DNA of 64,000 nt. Origin: Neisseria sicca (GTDB lineage: Bacteria; Pseudomonadota; Gammaproteobacteria; Burkholderiales; Neisseriaceae). Position numbers and translations under genes: made by a program. Shown here piece by piece: positions 26,260 to 33,110 of the stretch. The stretch spans positions 372,001-436,000 of the forward strand of contig NZ_CP072524.1 of assembly GCF_017753665.1 (NCBI RefSeq), given 5' to 3'. The stretch's first letter is position 1. Each line of letters starts with the position of its first letter. The notes beneath the pieces are model-generated. The model ran no database searches. It was not told where the DNA came from and worked only from the letters and a program-made list of their open reading frames with translations.

Positions 26260-26299
26260 AGTTGTATGCGGTGTCAGTGTAAATTGCAAGGGGGGGGGG
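26260..26299 (-). promoter_or_regulatory. Putative promoter with adjacent homopolymer C10 tract
   Basis: On the minus strand a run of ten C (complement of G10 at 26290-26299) directly precedes TTGCAA (-35), a 17-base spacer and TACAAC (-10), about 40 bases before the DUF1269 ribosome binding site. Slippage would shift sequence upstream of the -35. Confidence 0.5.
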
Positions 26300-26374
26300 A
26301 ACAATGCGGCAAACAAAACTTTACCTATGTAAAGCCTGTAGAACCGGCAAACGGATAACGAACAATACCCAGCC

Positions 26375-26605
26375 TTAATGGGATTCGGTTTGTTGCTCAC
26401 GCATGATTTGTGCGCGGGCTTTGTGGCGGATGTAGAGGGCGAGGCTGCCGATTTGGGCGAAGACGGCGCCGAATGCGAACAGGAAGGCGGCGACGGCGAA
26501 TTGTTTGCTTTGGATGGAAAGCAGGTAGCCGCCGAGCATGATGAGTGCGATGAAAATCAGGGTGAAAAGGGCGGTCAGCAGCAGGTAGGTTTTTTGTCGG
26601 TTCAT
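26375..26605 (-). CDS. Small two-helix membrane protein, copy 2
   Basis: 76 aa, MNRQKTYLLLTALFTLIFIAL at the start and the same second half as the copy at 24886-25116. Hydrophobic helices at about 7-29 and 36-60, basic C-terminal tail. The function is unknown. With copy 1 it brackets the DUF1269 gene and the HI_0552-like fragment. Confidence 0.7.
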   Translation of the reverse strand: MNRQKTYLLLTALFTLIFIALIMLGGYLLSIQSKQFAVAAFLFAFGAVFAQIGSLALYIRHKARAQIMREQQTESH

Positions 26606-26800
26606 GATTGAAAGGGTGAAAGTGAATGAGGCGGATTATAGCGCAGGCTGTTGTTTGAAATTTGAAAAAAGTATTGTGTGGATTTTGTTGTGATACACAT
26701 TTTGTCAGGCAAACTGTGTGAACAGCCTGTGTATAAATCGGTTTGACGATTGATATACAAACAAAAAATCATGTTGCTTAAAAATAATGCACATCCGGCA

Positions 26801-26837
26801 AGGTCGTCTGCAACGGAAGCCGCTTTTCAGACGACCT
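26801..26837. terminator. Inverted DUS pair before holB
   Basis: AGGTCGTCTGCA (one mismatch to DUS) and TTTTCAGACGACCT. It lies inside the open frame upstream of holB and argues for the shorter holB start. Confidence 0.55.
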
Positions 26838-26890
26838 CTAACATTTCCCTGTATAATCACGCTTTTGTTCAAACGCTTGTACTTTCTAAT

Positions 26891-27868
26891 ATGATTTATC
26901 CGTGGCATCAAAACCAGTGGCGGCAGCTTGCTGGCCATTGGGAAAACCGTCCGAACGCTTGGCTGTTTACCGGCAAGGAAAACACCGGTAAGACAGCGTT
27001 TGCGCGGTTTGTGGCGCAGGCTTTGCTGTGCGAATCGCCTCGGGAAGATCATCAGCCTTGCGGCGTATGCGCTTCGTGTCATTTGTTTTTGCAAAACAGC
27101 CATCCCGATTTTTACGAACTCACTCCTGAAATCCCCGAAGACAGTGCGGTCGGGCGAAAATTGTTGCAGATTAAAATCGATGCCGTGCGCGATATTGTGG
27201 AAAACATTTATCTGACGGCTGTGCGCGGCGGATTGCGGGTGGTATTGGTGCATCCCGCTGAAAGTATGAACGTGCAGGCGGCAAACGGCTTGCTTAAGGC
27301 TTTGGAAGAACCGCCGCAACATGTTGTTTTTTTGATGGTTACGCATGCGCGCGACAAGCTTCTTCCGACCATTAAAAGCCGTTGCCGCCAGATGGTTTTG
27401 CCCGCACCTTCGCGCGACGAAGCTTTGGCGTATCTTCGGAAAGAGGGTGTCGACGATGCGGAATCTTTGCTGGCTTTTCACAGCGGTGCGCCCTTGTTTG
27501 CCCATACGCCCGAAATGGATGAATTGCGCGAAGAGCTGCTCACTTTACTTGCTGCGCCGCGCCTGTTGACGATACTCGACTACGCCGCTGCGTTTGATAA
27601 ATACAAGCAGCCGTTGGCAGTCTTCATCGATTGGATGCAGAAATGGCTGTTGGATGTCGGCTTGGCGCAACAACAAATGCCGCCGCTTTATTATCCCAAT
27701 TACGCGCAGGCATTGTCGCAGACGGCTTCCAAAACCGATCCGTGCCGCCTGTTTGCGCTGACAGGTCGTCTGAACGCACTCAGCCCTTACGGATACCACA
27801 CCTTGAGTGTTAAAATGCAGCTTGAGTATCTGCTGACTGAATATCTCGAATTTTGGCAAAACAAATAA
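26891..27868 (+). CDS. holB: DNA polymerase III delta' subunit
   Basis: Clamp-loader subunit, 325 aa from ATG 26891 (MIYPWHQNQWRQL). A P-loop-like GKENTGKTAFARF (about 28-40), zinc-binding cysteines in CGVCASCHLF, and AAA+ parts KIDAVRDIVE, VVLVHPAESMN, NGLLKALEEPP and IKSRCR identify DnaX-type delta'. A 47-codon upstream extension passes through the DUS pair at 26801-26837 and was rejected. pilZ starts 19 bases after its stop, so holB-pilZ-tatD is probably one operon. Confidence 0.94.
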   Translation: MIYPWHQNQWRQLAGHWENRPNAWLFTGKENTGKTAFARFVAQALLCESPREDHQPCGVCASCHLFLQNSHPDFYELTPEIPEDSAVGRKLLQIKIDAVRDIVENIYLTAVRGGLRVVLVHPAESMNVQAANGLLKALEEPPQHVVFLMVTHARDKLLPTIKSRCRQMVLPAPSRDEALAYLRKEGVDDAESLLAFHSGAPLFAHTPEMDELREELLTLLAAPRLLTILDYAAAFDKYKQPLAVFIDWMQKWLLDVGLAQQQMPPLYYPNYAQALSQTASKTDPCRLFALTGRLNALSPYGYHTLSVKMQLEYLLTEYLEFWQNK

Positions 27869-27887
27869 TTAGATAAGGTAAAACAAA

Positions 27888-28244
27888 ATGGTAAACAACA
27901 ATAAAGACATTCCGGCGAAAATGATGGCGTTGCAGCTTAAAGACCCGACTCTGCTCTACAACTGCTATATGCCGTTTCTCGAACACGGTGGACTTTTCGT
28001 TCCAACCGAAGACGTATTTTCATTGGGCGAAGACATCCTGCTCGCCGTTGAAATCGCCGATTACCCCAAACGCTTCCTGCCTACCAAAGTCGTTTGGATC
28101 AACCCCGCACGTACTTCCGCACACCGTCCTAAAGGCGTCGGACTGGCATTTTCCGAACACGAGAGCTGCCTTCAGGCGAAAACCCTGATTGAAGGCGAGC
28201 TGGGACCGAAACTGCGCAGCGACCGCGTCACCTTCACGCTTTAA
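27888..28244 (+). CDS. pilZ: PilZ-domain protein, type IV pilus biogenesis
   Basis: 118-aa PilZ-domain protein (PAKMMALQLKDPTLLYNCYMPFLEHGGLFVPT and VWINPA...GVGLAF). It is the short, c-di-GMP-non-binding form needed for type IV pilus assembly in Neisseria and Pseudomonas: the RxxxR and D/NxSxxG residues of the binding type are absent. It lies between holB and tatD, the order found in other beta- and gamma-proteobacteria. AAGGT precedes the ATG. Confidence 0.93.
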   Translation: MVNNNKDIPAKMMALQLKDPTLLYNCYMPFLEHGGLFVPTEDVFSLGEDILLAVEIADYPKRFLPTKVVWINPARTSAHRPKGVGLAFSEHESCLQAKTLIEGELGPKLRSDRVTFTL

Positions 28245-28248
28245 AACT

Positions 28249-29025
28249 ATGCATTTAATCGATTCGCACTGTCACCTCAATTTCGAAGGCTTAAGCAACC
28301 GCCTGCCTGAAGTGTTTGCCAACATGGAAGAACAAAGCGTCAAGCAGGCGCTTGCCATCAGCGTGAGCAAACAGAGTTTCGCCGAAGTCTTCGACATTGC
28401 CCAAGCCAATGAACAGGTTTACTGCACCATAGGCGTCCACCCCGACAGTCAAGAAGCCGAAGAATTTACCGTTGCCGAAATGGTTGAAGCGGCAAAACAC
28501 CCGAAAGTCGTCGGCATAGGCGAAACGGGCTTGGATTATTATTGGTGCAAAGGCGATTTGGCATGGCAGCATCGCCGCTTTGCCGAACACATCCAAGCCG
28601 CCAATGAAAGCGGTTTGCCCGTGATTGTCCACACCCGCGATGCCGCCGCCGATACTTTGGCGATTCTGAAAGAAGGTCAAACCAACTCGGGCGTTATCCA
28701 CTGCTTTACCGAAGATACCGCTTTCGCCAAAGCTGCCTTGGATTTGGGGCTGTACATTTCCTTCTCCGGCATTGTTACCTTCAAAAATGCCCCGCAAATT
28801 CAGGAAGCCGCCAAATATGTCCCTGCGGACAGAATACTGGTCGAAACCGATGCACCGTTTCTCGCTCCAGTTCCCAAACGCGGCAAGCCTAACGAACCTT
28901 CCTATGTCCGCTATACCGCCGAGTTTGTGGCGAAACTGCGCGGCGAATCTGTAGAAACGCTTGCTGCTTACACTAGCGACAATTTCTATCGTCTGTTCAA
29001 TAAAGTACCTGATATCCGTATTTGA
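28249..29025 (+). CDS. TatD family metal-dependent hydrolase
   Basis: 258-aa TIM-barrel hydrolase of the TatD family (YcfH/TatD deoxyribonuclease type). The metal residues are visible in MHLIDSHCHLNFEG (His8, His10), GIGETGLDYYW (catalytic Glu), VIVHTRDA, IHCF and ETDAPFLAP. ATG 28249 is 4 bases after the pilZ stop. The longer in-frame start inside pilZ is not needed. Which member it is (TatD, YcfH, YjjV) cannot be settled; its place after holB-pilZ favours the YcfH branch. Confidence 0.92.
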   Translation: MHLIDSHCHLNFEGLSNRLPEVFANMEEQSVKQALAISVSKQSFAEVFDIAQANEQVYCTIGVHPDSQEAEEFTVAEMVEAAKHPKVVGIGETGLDYYWCKGDLAWQHRRFAEHIQAANESGLPVIVHTRDAAADTLAILKEGQTNSGVIHCFTEDTAFAKAALDLGLYISFSGIVTFKNAPQIQEAAKYVPADRILVETDAPFLAPVPKRGKPNEPSYVRYTAEFVAKLRGESVETLAAYTSDNFYRLFNKVPDIRI

Positions 29026-29037
29026 TTCGAATGGAAC

Positions 29038-29073
29038 AAAGGTCGTCTGAAAATGTTTCAGACGACCTTTTTT
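29038..29073. terminator. Inverted DUS pair between tatD and the CNP1-like gene
   Basis: AAAGGTCGTCTGAAA / TTTCAGACGACCTTT with a 3-base loop then T-run; it serves the two convergent genes. Confidence 0.85.
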
Positions 29074-29096
29074 GATGTTTGAAACCGTCAAACGGC

Positions 29097-29708
29097 TTAT
29101 TTGTCGTGGCGCACCATCTTCGGCGCGTAGCGTCCGGCGCGTTCTTTGAGGCGTTTGACCAGACCTTCGGTGGTGGTCGGTACGCCGTCGGTACAGAAGG
29201 CTTGGTAGAGGACGGCGCGCATCGCGTCGTTTTTGTTGAAGGTCGAGCCTATGGGTTTCCATTCGGCTTTGTGCGGCTCGATCCAGCGGCGGTTGACGGT
29301 GTCGCCGTAGCCGAACACTTTATAAGACGAGCGTTTGTCTTTGCCGTATGTGAAGGAAGAGCGGGCGCAGAAGAGGCCTTCGACGGTCAGGTTGTCATGG
29401 CCTTTGTCGGAACGCACATTCAGGATGTAGCGGATGCTGCCGTCGGGAGAGGGCATGATTTGCAGGCTGCTGAGGAGGATTTTGGGCTGTTTGACGTAGT
29501 CTTCGCTGACGTAGAGGTCGAACCAGTCGCCGGATTGGGTGTCGGGCAGGGGTGGGAGCGCGGTTTTTTGTTCGGCAAACTCGCGGGCTGCTGCTTCTTC
29601 GGGGCTTTCTTTGTAGCGTGTGTTGAAGGGGGTATCTTTTTCGCTGAATCCAGCGGCGTTGACTGCCGTGGCGGCGAGGCAGAGAGTCAGGAGGGCGAGA
29701 CGGCGCAT
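29097..29708 (-). CDS. CNP1-like secreted protein
   Basis: 203 aa with a Sec signal peptide (MRRLALLTLCLAATAVNA, cleavage near 18-19). The mature part looks like the CNP1-like family of beta-proteobacterial exported proteins of unknown function: LPPLPDTQSGDWFDLYVSE, SPDGSIRYILNVRSDKGHDNLTVEGLFC and MRAVLYQAFCTDG with two conserved cysteines. ATG 29708 was chosen because it starts the signal peptide. It converges with tatD. Confidence 0.75.
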   Translation of the reverse strand: MRRLALLTLCLAATAVNAAGFSEKDTPFNTRYKESPEEAAAREFAEQKTALPPLPDTQSGDWFDLYVSEDYVKQPKILLSSLQIMPSPDGSIRYILNVRSDKGHDNLTVEGLFCARSSFTYGKDKRSSYKVFGYGDTVNRRWIEPHKAEWKPIGSTFNKNDAMRAVLYQAFCTDGVPTTTEGLVKRLKERAGRYAPKMVRHDK

Positions 29709-29816
29709 GGTTTGCTCCAAAGTGAAAAACGGCTTTATTTTATGGGTTTGGCGGGGTGGGGTGCAAGTAAGTACGGTATAATTCATGTTAATCCTGTTAA
29801 CGGAACATCGGAAAAT

Positions 29817-30041
29817 ATGAACGCACACACCTTAGACTTGAAGGGGCTCAGATGCCCTTTGCCGATTTTGAAAACCAAAAAAGCCTTGGCGCAAATGCAG
29901 GCGGGCGAAGTCCTGACCGTGTTGGCGACCGACGGCGGCGCGCCCGGCGATTTTGAGGCGTTCTGCCGCCAGACCGGGCATGTCTTGCTCGAATCGCGCG
30001 AAGAAGACGGCGTGTTCACGCTGGTCGTGAAACACAAATAA
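29817..30041 (+). CDS. TusA/SirA-family sulfur carrier protein
   Basis: 74-aa sulfurtransferase-like protein. The CPxP motif (LKGLRCPLPILKTKKAL, Cys13) is the persulfide site of TusA-type carriers, and the fold is completed by EVLTVLATDGGAPGDFEAFCRQ. In E. coli TusA passes sulfur to tRNA thiolation and molybdopterin synthesis; other members do other jobs, so tusA itself is not assigned. The lipoprotein gene starts 13 bases after its stop, across a DUS, so the two probably form a pair. Confidence 0.88.
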   Translation: MNAHTLDLKGLRCPLPILKTKKALAQMQAGEVLTVLATDGGAPGDFEAFCRQTGHVLLESREEDGVFTLVVKHK

Positions 30042-30054
30042 AGGTCGTCTGAAA

Positions 30055-30657
30055 ATGGTGAAACGTCCGATTTCAAGGCTTTTGACGCTTGCCGCTTTCT
30101 CCGTTTTATTGGCGGCGTGCGGCAGGGAGGAAGTGCCGCCCGAGCAGATGGCGGATCGTGCGAACGCGGCGGCGGAATTGTTCCGGCAAGGCTGCGTCGC
30201 TTTTGACGGGGCTGCCGATAGAGTGCGCTCTTTTGCCGATAATGAAAAGTTGACGGCTTTGAACGCGGAAGAAATCGGCAGGCTGCCCGCAGGTTTCATC
30301 GAGCTGGATGCGCTTGCCGTTTGGAAGAAAACGCAGGACGGCGCGGATTATTATTTGAGCCTGACCGGCGACAGTTGCAGCGTGAAGACGGCGCGTGCGG
30401 ACGAAACCTTGATACGCAAGCAGTTTATGGTATTGGTCGAAAACCCGCCGAAGGGTTTGAACAACGAATTGCGCACCGATCAAGCGTCCGAATCGCCGAT
30501 TCCGATCCGCCAGTTGTCCTATGCGTGGCGCGCTTCGGGCAGCTCGGAAGAAACCCTGTTGACCGTCAAAACCACCCCGTCCGACCAGTTGCCCGTACAG
30601 GCAGTGTTTTACCTGACGCATCAGTCCTACAACGGCAAGCCTGTTCTTGTGCAATAG
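30055..30657 (+). CDS. Predicted lipoprotein of unknown function
   Basis: 200 aa with a lipoprotein signal (lipobox LLAAC, Cys22) and a soluble domain with two more cysteines (GCVAF near 48, DSCSVK near 108). I recognise no family. A DUS (AGGTCGTCTGAA) ends 2 bases before the ATG and takes the place of a normal Shine-Dalgarno, so translation may depend on the preceding TusA-like gene. Confidence 0.75.
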   Translation: MVKRPISRLLTLAAFSVLLAACGREEVPPEQMADRANAAAELFRQGCVAFDGAADRVRSFADNEKLTALNAEEIGRLPAGFIELDALAVWKKTQDGADYYLSLTGDSCSVKTARADETLIRKQFMVLVENPPKGLNNELRTDQASESPIPIRQLSYAWRASGSSEETLLTVKTTPSDQLPVQAVFYLTHQSYNGKPVLVQ

Positions 30658-30659
30658 CC

Positions 30660-30703
30660 TTTTCAGACGACCTTTAAGGGAGCATCAAGGGGTCGTCTGA
30701 AAC
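30660..30703 (+). terminator. Inverted DUS pair before pyrC
   Basis: TTTTCAGACGACC and GGTCGTCTGAAA arms 18 bases apart, between the lipoprotein gene and pyrC. Confidence 0.6.
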
Positions 30704-30727
30704 CCAAAAATCTAAAAAGGAACACTC

Positions 30728-31762
30728 ATGCAAACCCTGACCATCATCCGCCCCGACGATATGCACCTGCACCTGCGCGACGGCGACGCGCTCAAAGCCG
30801 TTGCCCCCTATACCGCCCGCCAGATGGGGCGCGCCGTCATCATGCCCAACCTCAAACCGCCCGTCGTCAGCGTTGCCGACGCGCTTGCCTACAAAGCGCG
30901 CATCATGGCGGCATTGCTCGAAGGCAGCGCGTTTGAGCCGTTGATGACGCTTTACCTGACCGACCAAGCCACGCCCGAACTTGTGCGCGAAGCCAAAGCA
31001 GCCGGCATCGTCGCCTTCAAACTTTACCCCGCCGGCGCGACGACCAATTCCGATTCCGGCGTAACCGACCTGTTCAAACTCATTCCTGTGTTGGAAGAAA
31101 TGGCAAAACAGGACATCCTGTTCCTCGTCCACGGTGAAGTAACCGATCCCGAAATCGACATTTTCGACCGCGAAGCCGCCTTTATCGAGCGCGTGATGAA
31201 ACCCGTTTTGGCGCAAGTGCCGAATCTCAAAGTCGTGTTCGAACACATCACCACCGCCGAAGCCGCCCGCCTGGTTTTGGAAGCAGGCGACAACGTTGCC
31301 GCCTCCGTGACCCCGCAACACCTCCTGCTCAACCGCAACGACCTCTTGGTCGGCGGCGTGCGCCCCCATCATTTCTGCCTGCCCGTACTCAAACGCGAAA
31401 CCCACCGTCAGGCATTGGTTGCCGCCGTTACCGGCGAGAAGGCGCACAAATTCTTCCTCGGCACCGATTCTGCGCCGCACGCCAAATCCGCCAAAGAAAA
31501 CGCCTGCGGCTGCGCCGGTATGTTCAGCGCCATGACCGCCATCGAGCTTTACGCCGAAGTGTTTGAAAAAGCAGGCGCGTTGGACAAACTCGAAGCCTTC
31601 GCCTCGAAAAACGGCGCAAGGTTCTACGGCATTCCCGAAAACACCGACACGATAACCCTCGTCAAACAAAGCCAAACCGTCCCCGCAAGCGTTCCTTATG
31701 GCGACGGCGAACTCGTCCCGATGCGCGCAGGCGGCGAGATAGGCTGGACGGTGGAATATTGA
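30728..31762 (+). CDS. pyrC: Dihydroorotase
   Basis: Zinc amidohydrolase of pyrimidine synthesis, 344 aa, class II type. The metal-binding DMHLHLRDG is at about 12-20, the carboxylated lysine in AFKLYPAGATTNSDSG (about 98-113), His in LVHGE, VFEHITTAEAARL and GTDSAPHAKSAKE. AAAAAGGA stands before the ATG. It is monocistronic, with a strong hairpin terminator downstream. Confidence 0.97.
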   Translation: MQTLTIIRPDDMHLHLRDGDALKAVAPYTARQMGRAVIMPNLKPPVVSVADALAYKARIMAALLEGSAFEPLMTLYLTDQATPELVREAKAAGIVAFKLYPAGATTNSDSGVTDLFKLIPVLEEMAKQDILFLVHGEVTDPEIDIFDREAAFIERVMKPVLAQVPNLKVVFEHITTAEAARLVLEAGDNVAASVTPQHLLLNRNDLLVGGVRPHHFCLPVLKRETHRQALVAAVTGEKAHKFFLGTDSAPHAKSAKENACGCAGMFSAMTAIELYAEVFEKAGALDKLEAFASKNGARFYGIPENTDTITLVKQSQTVPASVPYGDGELVPMRAGGEIGWTVEY

Positions 31763-31788
31763 GCCGAACCTGATTGAACTGACGTATG

Positions 31789-31822
31789 AAAATGCCTGCC
31801 CGAAAAAGGGCAGGCATTTTGG
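31789..31822 (+). terminator. Intrinsic terminator of pyrC
   Basis: AAAATGCCTGCCC / GGGCAGGCATTTT stem with a 6-base loop and trailing T-rich sequence; not DUS-based. Confidence 0.9.
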
Positions 31823-31862
31823 TTTTATGGTGAATTCAAATGGAAAATACTCAATCATCGTC

Positions 31863-31957
31863 ATTCCTGTGTAGGTGGGAATCCAAAAGTTTAGATTTAC
31901 AGTAATCTTTAAATATTTCTGAAATGCAGAGGTCTGGATTCCCGCCTGCGCGGGAAT
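31863..31957. repeat. dRS3-bounded repeat unit
   Basis: ATTCC-type copies at 31863-31882 and 31938-31957 flank a filler containing GATTTACAGTAATCTTTAAA, which recurs (GATTTACAGTAGTCTTTAAA) in the unit at 37264-37355. Confidence 0.8.
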
Positions 31958-32055
31958 GACGGCGGTCGGTTTGGTCTTTATATGCAAAAGGACGCAAAAA
32001 GGTCGTCTGAAAATAGGTATAGCGGATTTTGTGCCAACCCGTTTTCAGACGACCT
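31938..32055. repeat. Direct repeat, left copy, bounding the HNH gene
   Basis: A dRS3 copy, then TGACGGCGGTCGG, GCAAAAGGACGC, and an inverted DUS pair around ATAGGTATAGCGGATTTTG. The same order recurs at 32962-33077. Its DUS pair also terminates the HNH gene. Confidence 0.85.
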
Positions 32056-32081
32056 TAAATCAACGGACTGTTCAACACTAT

Positions 32082-32885
32082 CTATTTTTCTTTTTGGAAG
32101 ACATGGTTGCGGTGATACTCGAAATATTTTTCGCTTTCAGGTTCGATTTTTAATTTCATATCGGGAGAAATTCCAAGCCGCTTTTGATTTTCCAGATCGA
32201 TTTTCGGACTGATTTTTATCGTACCGTCGGCATCAAACGTAATCAGTCCGCTATCGAATAATGCGTCAATATTGGGTGCGAGCATCAGTCCATTGAAGGG
32301 ATCTAACCTCTCTTCATTATTGCATTTGCTCCAAGGTTTGATATGGCTGGCAATAAGTAAAGACCGAACATCTAGACCTGTTAGCGGGCAGTTCGGATAC
32401 AGTTCGAGTAGTTTTTGCCGGAATCTGCCTTGCCCTTGACGGGCTTTTATCAAAGTTTCAATTTCAGTTCGCTTTTCTGGATTAGTTTCGGAGGCTAAAC
32501 ATTCTTCGAGTTCGTCTATATCAGATTTTAAGGACAGGGCAGAAGCTACCTGAAAATTTGGTATTCCCATGAGCCGTCCTACCGGTAATCCGTTTTTCTT
32601 ACAGGTTCCGCATGGAGTTAGTTCTCTTCTGTATTCATCCAGGCTCCATTTTTCAAGTTCTTCAATTGAGTTTGAGCAAACTTTGAAATATTTTCCAGTT
32701 GTGCGCCCCGGCCTTTTATTTAGTTGGTTACAATTAGCAAAATGTATTTTGGGATAATCTTTCCAAATCTTAGAAGGGTCTTTAGTTTGATCTATATTTA
32801 ATACAAATCCATTTGGGTTTTCATCAATCCATTTAATATAGTCATCATCATTCGGCATGTTTTTAAAAATTACTATGTTAGACAT
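32082..32885 (-). CDS. Solitary HNH endonuclease (restriction-type)
   Basis: 267 aa. The C-terminal third is an HNH nuclease of the predicted-restriction-endonuclease kind: NCPLTG (about 165-170), IASHIKPWSKC (His181) and FNGLMLAPNIDALFDSGLI (Asn198, Asp/His positions). The N-terminus has cysteine pairs (PCGTC at 91-95) that may bind zinc. No methyltransferase or specificity subunit lies nearby, so it is either an orphan or acts alone on modified DNA. Start at 32885 has GGAG seven bases upstream. The gene is AT-rich, carries an 11/12 Eikenella-type DUS (32543-32554), and sits between two direct repeats. Confidence 0.85.
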   Translation of the reverse strand: MSNIVIFKNMPNDDDYIKWIDENPNGFVLNIDQTKDPSKIWKDYPKIHFANCNQLNKRPGRTTGKYFKVCSNSIEELEKWSLDEYRRELTPCGTCKKNGLPVGRLMGIPNFQVASALSLKSDIDELEECLASETNPEKRTEIETLIKARQGQGRFRQKLLELYPNCPLTGLDVRSLLIASHIKPWSKCNNEERLDPFNGLMLAPNIDALFDSGLITFDADGTIKISPKIDLENQKRLGISPDMKLKIEPESEKYFEYHRNHVFQKEK

Positions 32886-32961
32886 AAGCTTCTCCAAATC
32901 TTTCTATAAATTCAATTAAGTTTATTTGTATATAGGTTCGGGACAAAAAATCTAGGCCGTC

Positions 32962-33077
32962 ATTCCCGCGCAGGCAGGAATGACGGCGGTCGGCTCGGTC
33001 TTATACGCAAAAGAACATATAAAAGTCGTCTGAAAACAGATATAGCAGAATCCGCTAAATCGTTTTCAGACGACCTT
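32962..33077. repeat. Direct repeat, right copy, bounding the HNH gene
   Basis: Roughly 80% alike to 31938-32055 by eye: dRS3 copy, TGACGGCGGTCGG, GCAAAAG, inverted DUS pair around CAGATATAGCAGAATCCGC. Its DUS pair (about 33026-33077) also lies downstream of purL. Confidence 0.85.
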
Positions 33078-33110
33078 TCTCTTTAAAGCCGAATCAAATC
33101 AGCCTGCCGG

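Larger units (their letters stand above)
31763..32081. other. pyrC-HNH intergenic region
   Basis: No gene; it holds the pyrC terminator, a dRS3-bounded unit and the left direct repeat with its inverted DUS pair. Confidence 0.7.

Noticed and set aside
30674..31987. 437-codon minus-strand frame opposite pyrC
   Set aside because: Shadow; pyrC on the plus strand has every catalytic motif and its own terminator.
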